NCBI GenBank assembly: GCA_024195585.1
Contig: SWBL01000052.1
Span: 62,001-126,000, forward strand
DNA from: Aureobasidium sp. EXF-3400
Taxonomy: Eukaryota > Ascomycota > Dothideomycetes > Dothideales > Saccotheciaceae
DNA length: 64,000 nt
Reading direction: 5' to 3'
Shown: piece by piece, positions 21,464 through 32,533 of the stretch
How positions within the stretch are numbered: the first letter of the stretch is position 1
How the letters are laid out: each line of letters opens with the position of its first letter
Notes under the pieces: generated by a model
Database searches by the model: none
What the model saw: the letters and a program-made list of their open reading frames with translations, nothing else
Told to the model about the DNA's origin: nothing
Translations under genes and position numbers: made by a program

Positions 21464-24400
21464 ATGGCCGACGAATCGCCCACAGTCAACAGTCGCAGGC
21501 ATCGTCGCAATCAGTCGACTCCGCAGACTTCGATCCAGCTGCAAGACCTGGGCCCCGCTCAACATGCTCCTATAACCCAGGAACCGCTGTCGCCCTCTGC
21601 CCAGGCTTCACATCGCCGCACGCTGAGCGACCGTGGACGTAGCTTGTTTCGGCGCAATAGGGACTCGCTGTTATCAAATAGTCCTGGTAGAAACCCACCA
21701 CCTCCTAATACACGCGCTTACTCGCCCATCTCCGAGAACCCTCCTAGTCCACCAGACATTCAGCGCAACCTGTCTCCACTTGCATATGTAACCTCGCCCA
21801 CTGGACATCGTACACGAGTCGACGACCATCAAGATGAGGACGAGCGCACACCACTGTCTCCACACGAAGGCAGCAGCTTCCAGCAAGCTATGGGCTTTGC
21901 CGGCCTTAGTATAGGCGCTCCTGCCCGTCCTTCGCTGCATTCAGCACACGGTCGACTAGGCAGTGAACTTAGTCTTCGTACTGTAGACGCTACACCCTAC
22001 GATGAGGAGCCTGATGACCCAACTGGCTTCTTTCCACATGACGAGGACATGGACACTGTACCCTTAACAGACATGAGTCGCCTCGACGCTCACTCACCAC
22101 ATCGAAACGACCGTGTCAGCTTCCAGAGTATCCGCTTCTTGTCGCCGTCTGTCTCGCATTCCAACAATCCCGATGTCGAATCTGGCAACCTGACCCCTCA
22201 CGGTCGCTGGAGTCGTTCTCCTGATGGTCACAGTCGCTCACCAGCCGATAGTCGTCGCTCCTTGTCGCCAATGGGAGATTCTCCTTTCCAAAGAGCAGGA
22301 GATATGATGCGCAAGATGTCGATGCGTGTCGTCAATTTGAGCAACGAGTCCGAAGTCGCTGAACGTATGATCAGGCGCAAGTCGTCTGTAGGTCGTTCTT
22401 CGCGTATTTCTGAGGCCTCTGACTTTGCCACCGATGGAGCACCCCATTCGCCTGTCAGCGAGAAGATGCCTTCGCCTATGCTTCGTCCAGCCGATAAGCT
22501 CGAACCCCATGCTTCAGAATTGAATCCATTCCGTGGCAAGTCATTAGGCATCTTTCCGCCAGACAGCAAGTTGCGTCTGAAGTTGGCCGACTTCCTGCTC
22601 CATCCCATCACTGAGCCCTTCATCCTTGTCCTCATTGTCTTCCAGACAATTCTGCTTGCTGTCGAGGCTCGCAACAACGTAAACGATGACCCGCGATCTA
22701 AGCGATTTGGCACAACCTGGATTGATATCGCTTTGCTTGCATTGTTCATCATCTACACTATCGAGATCATGATCCGAGTTATTGTATCTGGCTTCATCGT
22801 CAACCCCGTGGAATACAGTACAATTGACCGCAAGGTCGGACTCCGGACGGCCGTCATGAGAAAGGCTAACGACATGTTTGCTCTGCATCGCAAGCCCTCG
22901 GTCAGGAATCTGAATCCTCTCCCGCCGTTGACAGCAACCCCACAACCTGGAATCCTACGTAGCTTTACCACAAACACTATGATGGAAGTACCAGGTGGTT
23001 CCAAACAAGCTCAGCTACAACGACTAGCATTTCGAGCATTTCTGCGTCATTCTTTCAATCGACTCGACTTCCTTGCGGTTTGCGCCTTTTGGATCAGCTT
23101 TGTCATTGGCATTTTCGGCGTCGAGTCGCAAAAGCACGTCTTTGTCTTCCGCATGCTAAGTTGTCTTCGAATCGTGCGTCTTCTAGGTATCACCAGTGGT
23201 ACATTGGTTATCTTACGGAGTTTGAAGAAGGCTGCTCCGACTCTGCTCAATGTCGCCTTTCTGACTGGTTTCTTCTGGCTGTTGTTCGCGATTATAGGCG
23301 TTCAAAGCTTCAAGTCCAGTCTTCGCCGTACATGCGTTTGGACCAATCCCAGCAATTCTTCAGAAACGTACACACAGTCGATGCAATTCTGTGGTGGCTA
23401 TCTCTTACCCAACGGTTCCGCAAGACCTTGGATCCATCAAGACGGTTCGCCCGGTGCAGATGATGCTAAAGGTTTCTTCTGCCCTATCAACTCCGTTTGC
23501 ATCGAGGGTGATAATCCATACAATGGAACCGTCAGTTATGACAACATCTTCCAATCGCTCGAGATGGTGTTTGTCGTCATGTCCTCAAACACATTCTCTG
23601 ACCAGCTCTACTACCTTGCTGATAGTGATTATTTATCTGCAGGTCTGTTCTTCGCTGCTGGAATTATCGTCTTCCCTCTTTGGCTTGTCAACCTGTTGAT
23701 TGCCGTCATCACATCTTCGTTCCAGGTCATCAGAGATGAGAGCAAAGCCAGTGCCTTCACAGCGCAAGAGCAAGTCAAGCACCTCGAAGCGGGAGAGGAG
23801 AGCGGTAGCTTCAAGCAGAAGACAAGCACGCTGAAACAGTTCGTCAACAGCACGCGATGGATTTGGATCGCTGTCATTACATACGGTTTAATTGTACAAT
23901 GTCTGCGTAGTGCATACATGAGCCCGAGCCGGGCGGCTTTCCTGGGTAAACTGTTTGCTTCTTCGCCAATTGACATGTGCTAATTCTATTACAGAGTCTT
24001 CTGAGCTAGGTGTTACGATTGCCTTGGATTGCGAGATTATCCTTCGATTCATGGCAGACTGGCGCAGATTCCACAAAAGCAAGCGCAACCTCGTCGATCT
24101 TGCATTGGCCATCATAACCACGGTCATACAGATTCCGGTGATCAAACACTCCGGACAGCCATATGCGTGGTTGACATTCTTCCAAATTATAAGAATCTAC
24201 CGTGTCGTTCTCGCAGTCGAGATTACCCGTACGCTGATTGTACGTATATCCCTACATGGCCTACAACCTGCAGTTGGCTAACGTATTTCGCAGCTCACCG
24301 TTCTGGGTGACTTTTCGGGTTTGTCTAATCTGATCATGTTCGTGATGCTTCTATGCTTCCTCGCGGCTATCTTTGCCACCCAGATCTTCCGTGGACAAAT

Positions 24401-27400
24401 CCCTGAGAACAATGATGAAGGCGAAGCAATCCGCGTTCCCTTCTTCGACATATACAATGCCTTCTTGGGCATGTACCAGATATTCTCCAGTGAGAATTGG
24501 ACAGATATCATGTACGACGTCACTTCGTATAATGTCTTATACAACAACGGTTGGATTGGCGCGGCATTCTGCATCATGTGGTTCATCTTAGCAAACTGTA
24601 AGTCTAATTCCTTTAGTCCAGTCTTCTGTACATCTGCTGATTTTCCCAAGTCATTGTCTTGAATATGTTTATTGCTGTCATTCAGGAGAACTTCGACGTT
24701 TCTGAAGACGAAAAGCGTTTACAGCAGGTCAAGGCATTCCTTGCCAAGAGACAAGTCAACGCTTCGTCTGGCAGTCAGGGTTCGTTGTCATTGTCCACAA
24801 TCTTCAAGCTCGGCCAGGTCCGTCGACAAGACCCGCTCGACTACGGCTCGGCACAAACAGAAATGCTTCTCAAAGATGCAGTGGTTCGAGACTTCCTTGA
24901 CGATCACGGTGTTGAACCCGATGCAAACCTACCCAGTACATCCGAAGACCTGCCCAACAACAGTCCACCCGTGAAAGCAGGCACTTTGTCTCAACGCTGG
25001 GAACAGCTGCTCAATCGCCTCTTCAATCGCGAGCCCAATCCGTTCTATTCCAATGTAGAGCTTCAAAAGGCACACGAGGAAGTGGATACTCGTCGGATGG
25101 TCAAAGAGGTCGTCGCAGCTAACGAGAGAGTCAAGAGAGCTCAACGTGATTACTTGAGGAAGTATCCTAACTACAACGTCTCGCTCTTCGTCTTCAGAAT
25201 CAACAACCCTGTAAGGAGATTGTGTCAGAGGATTGTGGGTCCAGGTCGTGGCGGCGACCGCATAGAGGGTGTCGCACCCTACCGACCTATTTGGTATGGA
25301 TTCTCGGCGTTCATTTACGCGGCCATCGTGGCCATGGTGCTCTTGGCCTGTGTTACGACGCCGTTGTACCAGAAGGAGTATTTCAGAACACACAACTTCC
25401 AAGCCCTGAACTGGTTCGTCTACACCGACATGGGCTTCGCAACTCTCTTCACCATCGAGTCTGTCATTCGAGTCATCGCTGATGGATTCTACTGGACGCC
25501 CAATGCATACTATCGCAGCTCTTGGGGCATTATTGATGGCATCGTCTTGGTCACGCTGTGGACAGACATCTTCACCACAATTTATAACCCAGGCGGTGGT
25601 TCAAGAGCTGTCGGTGCATTCAAGGCACTGAGAGCCCTTCGATTACTCAATGTCAGCGACAATGCTAGAGATACCTTCCACTCTGTTATCGTCATGGGTG
25701 GTTTGAAAGTCGTCTCGGCAGCGTTCGTTTCGATGAGTTTGCTCATTCCATTTGCCATTTACGGTCTGAATCTCTTCAATGGACGGTTCATGGAATGTAA
25801 TGATGGCAACATTGTCACGTCTCTGACTGATTGTACTGGCGAATACTTCAGTTCACCATACGAGTGGAATGTGCTTGCACCACGTCAAGTCGCCAATCCA
25901 TACTACGATTTCGATAACTTCGGATCTTCGTTGTTCATCCTCTTCCAGATTGTCTCACAAGAAGGCTGGATTGATGTCATGTGGAGTGGACAATCTGTCA
26001 CTGGTGTCTTTACTCAGCCCAGTGCTTTCTCATCCCAAGGAAATGCTGTGTTCTTCGTCGCTTTCAACTTGCTCGGTGCCGTTTTCGTCTTGACGCTTTT
26101 TGTTAGTGTCTTCATGCGCAACTATACGGAACAAACTGGAGTTGCTTTCTTGACGACCGAGCAGCGGTCATGGCTCGAATTGCGGAAACTGCTCCGGCAA
26201 ATCTCACCATCCAAACGACCCTCATCTAAGGAAGTACGGGAAACTTGGAGAGAGTGGTGCTATCGTCGAGCAGTGACGAAGAACGGAAGATGGCAGCGTA
26301 GCGTTACCGCTGTGCTCGTGTTCCACCTGCTTCTGCTGTGTTTGGAGTGGTATCCAGACAACAACCGCTGGGACAGGGCTCGAGACTACATCTTCTTGTT
26401 GCTGACGCTCTTCTACATTGTCAACATCGTCATTCGCATCATAGGTCTATCCTGGGCTCGGTTCCGAAGAAGCGCTTGGGACATGTACTCGATATTCTCG
26501 GTCTCTGGCACATTTGTTACGCTGATATTGCTTCTGACCAACTTCAGGAATAGGGACTATGTCCAAGTGCACAAGTTGTTCCTTGTTTCGATCGCATTAC
26601 TCCTGATTCCTAGAAACAATCAGCTGGACCAGCTTTTCAAGACTGCAGCTGCTAGTCTTACGTCGATTGCCAACCTCTTAGCGACGTGGTTTGTTCTTTT
26701 CCTGGTGTTTGCCATTGCTTTCACACAGACGTTCGGATTGACTAGATTTGCCGAGGGCGAAACGGACAACCAAAACTTCCGCACAGTGCCCAAAGCTCTG
26801 GTCATGCTGTTCCGCATGAGTTCTGGTGAGGGCTGGAATGAGGTGATGGCGGATTTTGCATCAGTCACCCCGCCTTATTGTACAATAGGCGACCATTACT
26901 ACGATGGCGACTGTGGTAGTGACGGATGGGCTATGGCTCTTTTCATATCCTGGAACATCCTCAGCATGTACGTCTTCATGAATCTGTTCATTTCGTTGAT
27001 CTACGAGAGTTTCTCGTACGTCTATCAACGAAGTAACGGTTTGTCTGTCATCAGCAGAGAAGAGATTCGTCGGTTCAAGCAGGCCTGGGCAGAGTTTGAC
27101 CCAAGTGGCTCGGGTTATATCTCAAAGGAGAAGTTCCCTCGCTTGCTAGGAGTAAGTCTACCTTATTACAATCTTTTACCGATGCATACTGACCTTGACA
27201 GGAACTTTCTGGTGTCTTCGAGATGCGTATTTACGATGGCGACTTCACAGTCCGTAATATCATCGCAGACTGCACTTCTCGACCGCATCGTGCCCATCCT
27301 CTCGGCTTGGATGGTCCTAAGGATAGCCCCCAGATCGACCTCGAAAAGCTCAACGAACGTCTGTCCGAAATCCCGATTGCTGAGATCCAAAGACGCAGGA

Positions 27401-28404
27401 GACGCATGAACATCTTCTTTGAGGAAGTACTGGTATCCGCCGATCCTGATCGTGGTGTTGAGTTCAATTCGCTTCTGATGATCCTTGCCCATTACAAGGT
27501 CATCAACGACAACAAGAGTCTGCGACTAGAAGAATTCTTGCGTCGTCGCGCTCGTTTACAACGTGTCGAGGAGGCGGTACGCCGTAACGTTGTTGTCGGT
27601 TTCTTTGATACTCTGTACTGGGCTCGTCGTTTCAGAAAGTCATTGGAGGCCAAGAAGAATGCACGCATGACCATGGTACCTCAATTGGACGTTCCCGAGA
27701 TTTACATCCAGGATGACGGTGAGGATGTCACAAACTCTGGCCTAAGAACTCCCTCGGCCCCATCGACGCCAATCGATCATCAAACCCTCAGCTGGACTGC
27801 TGGAAGTGACATGGGCACTCCAACATTTACCATCGACCCGTCTGCATCCCGACCTAATATCGACCGCAGTAATTCCATACAGACCTCACCCCTAGCTTCG
27901 CCAACACGTCCACGGACGTTCTCGAATGTATCACCGTCCGATATCCCCGAAGACTGGCATTTCGCGGAAGCACTGATTGAGGGATACAATCGATCTAGGT
28001 CGCCGTCGCCATCACCACAGCACCTCGACCCTGATGCCACATCAGATGCTTACGGTGGCTTGGGCTTAGGAGCAGGCCCTCGAAGTCGTGCACAAACACT
28101 GACTGCTACGAGTCCAGAGTCTCGCCCTCGAGCAGGCACTTTGTCAGTCGCTGGCACACCCAGCGCAGGTGTCCGTTCTCGTGCCGCTAGCTCCGTCAAC
28201 CAACAAAGTGTTCTTGATGTCTTGGACACGTCGGCGTGGGGTGAGAGTATCAGACGTAGTTTCACCACTCGTGGGTCGACGGTTGGACCGCGCTCTGTTT
28301 CGCGTGAGGCAAGCGCGGAACCTATGCCACCCATCCCTGACACCCAACCTTCGACCTCGTTGCACCCAGAAGGGCATGATCATGAGCACCCGCATGAGCG
28401 ATAG
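21464..28404 (+). CDS. CCH1: Voltage-gated calcium channel alpha subunit Cch1
   Basis: Five exons, 21464-23945, 23995-24239, 24294-24597, 24651-27151 and 27202-28404, encode 2244 residues; yeast Cch1 has 2039. Cch1 is the pore of the high-affinity plasma-membrane calcium influx system, working with Mid1. A roughly 350-residue disordered Ser/Pro-rich N terminus is followed by four six-helix ion-transport repeats. S4-type Arg spacing is visible (RIVRLLGI; RIYRVVLAVEITRTL; FKALRALRLLNVS). Pore segments read MSSNTFSD (I), FSSENWTD (II), VSQEGWID (III) and SSGEGWNE (IV), giving filter positions N/E/E/E. After repeat IV there is an EF-hand-like EFDPSGSGYISKEKF, then a regulatory segment and a disordered tail. 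The introns are 47-53 nt long, except the fourth, which matches the others in size, and all keep frame. Confidence 0.95.
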
Positions 28405-28653
28405 TCTTATACCCTAATGTAGATAGATGTCTGAATTTTCTGTACTTGCATAGCGAAGGCGTTGTTTTCGAAACGATTCCAATAGAAGAGGCTAAATTGC
28501 CGTATGATAAACAAATATTATCCTTACCTACATCATATTGTTTCTGTCCGTGGTCTGTGAAAAATCTCGTGGTATATTTTGCAAGCCTCCACGCACTCAG
28601 AGCAAAATCAAGATGACCTGGCGAGATGTCGCGCATAACATATCAGAGGGTGC
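28405..28653. other. 3' flank of CCH1
   Basis: This is AT-rich 3' UTR-like sequence between CCH1 and the minus-strand tRNA gene. No gene is seen. Confidence 0.4.
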
Positions 28654-28668
28654 AAAAAAGTGCAAAAA
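28654..28668 (-). terminator. Pol III terminator of tRNA gene
   Basis: On the minus strand, the tRNA 3' end at 28673 is followed by two T runs, T5 (28668-28664) and T6 (28659-28654). This is the expected RNA polymerase III termination signal within about 20 nt of the mature 3' end. It supports a real transcription unit here. Confidence 0.8.
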
Positions 28669-28672
28669 GAGA

Positions 28673-28799
28673 TAGCTAAGCTCGGTTTCGATCCGAGGTC
28701 CTCCGGGTTATGAGCCCGGCGCGCTGTATTGAGTTAGTTTGATGTTCTGAGATTGTGGAGTCGGTGAATGTTACGAACCTTCCGCTGCGCCACTCAGCT
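28673..28799 (-). tRNA. Initiator tRNA-Met (CAT) with 55-nt insert in the D arm
   Basis: Read on the minus strand, bases 28799-28779 plus 28723-28673 form a complete 72-nt cloverleaf. The acceptor stem is AGCTGAG/CTTAGCT, the D stem GCGC/GCGC, the anticodon stem CCGGG/CCCGG with loop CTCATAA (anticodon CAT), and the T stem CTCGG/CCGAG with loop ATCGAAA; the discriminator is A. The A1:T72 pair, A in place of T at position 54, and three G:C pairs at the base of the anticodon stem are initiator hallmarks. The A box (TGGCGCAGCGG) and B box (GGATCGAAACC) are intact, and T runs follow. The anticodon loop has no intron at the canonical 37/38 site. Instead 55 nt lie between positions 22 and 23. Unless that segment is removed the D stem cannot form. 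Confidence 0.9.
28724..28778 (-). other. Spliceosomal-intron-like insert within initiator tRNA
   Basis: On the minus strand this 55-nt segment starts GTTCGT and ends AATACAG. It contains ACTAAC at 28737-28732, about 8 nt before the terminal AG. Length, GT..AG ends and branch-site position all match mRNA introns in this window, though the 5' site is not the preferred GTAAGT/GTATGT. It is flanked by AAG on the 5' side and CGC on the 3' side. Removing it joins G22 to C23 and completes the D stem. I infer an intron from these features. I see no anticodon-loop bulge-helix-bulge arrangement for the usual tRNA splicing endonuclease. Confidence 0.7.
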
Positions 28800-29287
28800 G
28801 AGTTGATGAGGTAATGTTGACTCAAAATATGTACAAACCACGCACAAGCAGTCCTTACCACGTCGCGAATTTGTTCTTTCCCACACCACTCAAAAAGCAG
28901 TATCGATGTCTTCTGTCTTCGTAGATGGCCAGTACTTGATTGTCCTTCCACTCACATTACCTGATCATGATGGTCGAATGTGAAAACGGTGCGCGCACCT
29001 TTCCCCCAGCCCGTCACACGACCCTCCTAGTATTCTTTGACAGCACGACTCCATAACATCATTGGAGAAAACGCCAGACATTTCTGCGTGTAATAAGGTC
29101 AGATAAGTGGTGTCATTGACGAAACGCAAGCTGTGCAAGCGTTGGTGTCACCAGCCTCCAGCTTTGCAAGCGCGTACAAGCGCCTTGAAAATGATGTCAC
29201 GACTATGAAACGATAAACTGCGAACAAACATCGACGTTGCAGTTTCCACTTGATCCAATTCATCGACATCATCAACAATAAGACAGA
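28800..29287. other. Intergenic region between tRNA and cyclase-like gene
   Basis: This contains the 5' flank of the tRNA gene and the promoter of the following plus-strand gene. No other gene is seen. Confidence 0.4.
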
Positions 29288-30307
29288 ATGCAGCACTACA
29301 AACCTCACCATGGCTCGACCTTCGAGGGCTACTACTCAAAATTCAGATTGCCATCTGGTGCACATCTTGCATTGATCATCTGCACAGTGCCAAAAGCTGA
29401 ACAGCGACCGCACAACATCACCTTCACATATGTACCTGAAGGGGATGTAACCAAGTGCTTCCAGCGCGAAGTCTTTGTCGACGAGCTGAAGATGATTGAC
29501 GGAGAAGGTGACATAGCATTCGAGCAACATTGGAAGGGAGGCTATGTCAAGGTCTGGAACGATTCAACAACTGAATACTGCATCGACCATCTCGAGGACG
29601 AGGGCTTCAGCTTCAAGGGAAAGACGACCAGCCGCACGCCATGGATGCCCGATATGGACACTCCAGAGGGCGCGATGGCCTACCTTCCTCTCCCTCTGCA
29701 TTGGCACGTGCATTCGGTGGCTTCAGACTGCGAATTCGAAATGAAGATTAACGACTACGACTTGCCTGAAGAAGACAAGAAGGGTGTTTCATCCGTCCAT
29801 CAAGAAAAGAACTGGGCCAACAGTTTCCCTTCCGCTCACCATTGGGTCCAAGCCCGCGACGGCGACCGCGGTATCTGCATTGCTGGCGGCGAGATTCTCG
29901 GCATGGAGGCTTACCTCCTGGGCTACCACGCCAGCGACCCCAAGTACAACATGGCCTTCCGCCCACCCTTTGCCGTCAAAGCCGCTGGTATCGCTCCTTT
30001 CATGAGTGTCGAGCACAGCTGGGACACGCGTACCTTTGAGCTCAGCATCCAAAGTTTCACGCAAAAAATTGTGGTCTCAGCGAGGGCACCAATTGGCCAG
30101 TTCTTTACTCTGAGCTCGCCGTTCCCTGATGGTCATCGTCTGAATTTCCTGGCTGAGAGTTTCCGTGCTACGATCAATGTCAAGGTCTATCATGCTGGCG
30201 TGCTGGGTCCTTGGGAGTTTGTGCACGAGGACAACTTTGAGAATGGCAGTCTTGAGTTTGGCGCTGGATACTACCCTCCTGCGGGTAAGGAGGATCGCTT
30301 TTACTAA
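29288..30307 (+). CDS. Tocopherol-cyclase-like protein
   Basis: This is a single-exon gene for 339 residues. The layout resembles the tocopherol cyclase (VTE1) family: an N-terminal FEGYYSKFRLPSG, a central LPLHWHVHS, then QEKNWANSFPSAHHWVQA near residues 174-191, followed by alternating beta-strand segments and a C-terminal GPWEFVHEDNFENG. In plants and cyanobacteria VTE1 closes the chromanol ring of tocopherol. Fungi do not make tocopherol, so the substrate here is unknown; it may be another prenylated or hydrophobic small molecule, or the lipocalin-like fold may only bind one. There is no signal peptide or membrane helix. No biosynthetic partner genes lie next to it. Family placement is from motif memory, not alignment. 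Confidence 0.62.
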   Translation: MQHYKPHHGSTFEGYYSKFRLPSGAHLALIICTVPKAEQRPHNITFTYVPEGDVTKCFQREVFVDELKMIDGEGDIAFEQHWKGGYVKVWNDSTTEYCIDHLEDEGFSFKGKTTSRTPWMPDMDTPEGAMAYLPLPLHWHVHSVASDCEFEMKINDYDLPEEDKKGVSSVHQEKNWANSFPSAHHWVQARDGDRGICIAGGEILGMEAYLLGYHASDPKYNMAFRPPFAVKAAGIAPFMSVEHSWDTRTFELSIQSFTQKIVVSARAPIGQFFTLSSPFPDGHRLNFLAESFRATINVKVYHAGVLGPWEFVHEDNFENGSLEFGAGYYPPAGKEDRFY

Positions 30308-31030
30308 GATATTCTCCTTTCTGGCCTTCGGCTTCTGGACTGTCGGATAGCTCGAAATGTAGTGCATATCATAATGAAAAACGTGTATACATTCAAATAT
30401 GTGCTAGGCGAACGTGAAGCTTTCAAAGACAAGCAGTGATATCCAGACAACGTCCTTGTATCGAAAGTATATGCTTCAAACCGTCCACTCCTTTGCCATT
30501 TTCTATCGCGAACATTGTGCCCAGAGTTTTAAACCAGGGTGACACCACTCACCACCATTTTTGAGGTCGACACGTCTGTTTCACGGCAACACGATGATCT
30601 GTTTGTCTGCAATATGGTTTCCGGTCTAGATCTTATCATATGCTAGGTGTGTATGGTCTTTTGTAGCTATTAGATATGCCTGTCGACCGTGATTCAACAT
30701 TTTGCGAAATCCGAACACCTAATCCAAAAGATGGGAACAGATCAACAGCAGACTCGTCCGTACCTTTGCCAGGATACCAATCTCCGAGGCAATACAGACA
30801 ACACAATATATATGTGTAATCCGCGTAAGGGCTGCTTAGTATACATGTCCTTGCACATCAAATAATCAAGAATCATCATTTGAACGATATGTCGAGAGAG
30901 TTTAGACAGGGTCACTTTCGGACTTGGTCGTTTCACGTTTGACCAGCCCCACACCCCCACATGCCGCAAGTGGAGCAGTATAAGAGTAACCAACCTCCTC
31001 ATCATAAGTGTATCCAGAACAACACACCAA
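30308..31030. other. Intergenic region
   Basis: This is the 3' flank of the cyclase-like gene and the promoter of the carboxylesterase gene. It is AT-rich, with no supported coding or RNA gene. Confidence 0.4.
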
Positions 31031-32533
31031 ATGGAAATGCCGGAACTCAATCACGACAAGTTGAACGCTACATTCATCGGTCTGGACCTAGGGGCCTGCT
31101 CACAGTACCGTGGAATTCAATATGGAGTCGTCACCAAGAGATTCGAACAGCCGACATTAAAGACCGACTGGAAAGGAGAAAGAGTACACTGCCAGCGATG
31201 GGGACCAAGGTGTCCTCAGAATAAATATGATATCGGGCACCTTCTACGAGCACCGGAGGGTGACATATTCTATGACGAGACTGAAGACGAGTTTCAATGC
31301 TTGAACCTGGATATTACTCTTCCTGCAAATACGCCGAGTGATGGTGCTCGACTGCCTGTTATGATCTGGATCCATGGAGGCTCTCAAATCATCAGTTTTG
31401 GGAACGCTGCGAGCAAAGCTGGAGATACGGCTAGGATTGTGGCAGAGTCAGTCATGCACTCGAAGCCGATGATTGTGGTATCTGTTCAGTATAGGCTGAA
31501 CATGTTTCATGTTGGTGATGGCAAGGGCAACAAAAACCTCGGCTTCAAGGATCAGCGACTGGCTATCCAATGGATCCACCAATACATAGCTGAGTTTGGT
31601 GGCGATCCTGAAAACATGACGCTTGCTGGAGAGAGTGCAGGATCTGTCTTTGTGCATGGGTTGATTGTGAGTGGAGCTCCTGTCAAGCGTGGTATCCTCA
31701 TGTCTGGCTCTCTACACATGTCACCACCACAGCCCGAGGCAAGGGCAAAATCTATGCTTATCGACCCGGTCCTTGACAAACTAAAAGCAAAAGGATACAC
31801 ATCTCTTGCAGAAGCTTCAATACAAGCGATACTAGAAGCACAAGCCGAGATACCTATACCGTCAGTATTTCTTCAGGAGGACGAGTGCTTTGCAGGCTGG
31901 CAGGAGAAGACAGGCAGCATCGAAGAGCTGCTGATCGGAGACTGCGAGTTTGAGTCGGTCCTCTGGCGTAACGGTGTTGAAGCAATGTCAGCAGAACAGG
32001 TCGTAGAGTGCTTTGACAAGGCTGGATCGTCTAGCAACAGGCTCAAGGAACTATACCATATCAACAAGTCGCGAGCACCACAATGCAGACATGGTGCACT
32101 GGACTTTATGAACGACATACGCTTTGCATTGCCAGTACCACTGATTGCAAGGAGATATGAGAAAGAGGGGAAGAAAGTATACAGATACTTGTTTGATCAG
32201 GCCAACCCGTGGCAGGCTTCATCCCGAGCTCACCATGCGGTTGACTTGATCTACCTCTTTGGTGGATTTGATATGACAACAAATCCATCAGCAGAGGAAC
32301 TCGGCAAAGAATTGAGGAGACGATTTATCTGGTACATCAACGGAGAAGCACCTTGGACGATACACCAAACCATGGCATTTGGACCGTTGGGAGACACTAG
32401 AGAAATCGATGATAGAGGGGTTGCAGCCCGCAGACGCACACGACAGATGGAAGAGGTAAATAAGCTAGATGCTAGTGACGTGGCTGCGGTCTTTGGAAGC
32501 CTTGCAGCTGGCAGAATCAGTCTGCACAACTAG
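31031..32533 (+). CDS. Type-B carboxylesterase
   Basis: This is a single-exon gene for 500 residues of the alpha/beta-hydrolase carboxylesterase family. Visible elements are PVMIWIHGGS (oxyanion hole), VVSVQYRLNMF, the FKDQRLAIQWIHQYIAEFGG stretch, and the nucleophile elbow AGESAGS near residue 201. A probable catalytic His lies in SRAHHAVDLIYLFGG near residue 400. No clear secretion signal is present at the N terminus (MEMPELNHDKLNATFIG), unlike secreted lipases, so it is probably intracellular. The start at 31031 keeps the ATFIGLDLG...QYRGIQYG block typical of the family N terminus. The substrate cannot be told from sequence; fungal members act on diverse esters and sometimes belong to secondary-metabolite clusters, but no such cluster is evident here. 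Confidence 0.85.
   Translation: MEMPELNHDKLNATFIGLDLGACSQYRGIQYGVVTKRFEQPTLKTDWKGERVHCQRWGPRCPQNKYDIGHLLRAPEGDIFYDETEDEFQCLNLDITLPANTPSDGARLPVMIWIHGGSQIISFGNAASKAGDTARIVAESVMHSKPMIVVSVQYRLNMFHVGDGKGNKNLGFKDQRLAIQWIHQYIAEFGGDPENMTLAGESAGSVFVHGLIVSGAPVKRGILMSGSLHMSPPQPEARAKSMLIDPVLDKLKAKGYTSLAEASIQAILEAQAEIPIPSVFLQEDECFAGWQEKTGSIEELLIGDCEFESVLWRNGVEAMSAEQVVECFDKAGSSSNRLKELYHINKSRAPQCRHGALDFMNDIRFALPVPLIARRYEKEGKKVYRYLFDQANPWQASSRAHHAVDLIYLFGGFDMTTNPSAEELGKELRRRFIWYINGEAPWTIHQTMAFGPLGDTREIDDRGVAARRRTRQMEEVNKLDASDVAAVFGSLAAGRISLHN

Noticed and set aside
28700..28720. Canonical tRNA intron next to the anticodon
   Set aside because: The anticodon loop CTCATAA is an intact 7-nt loop closed by five base pairs, so no insert lies at position 37/38.
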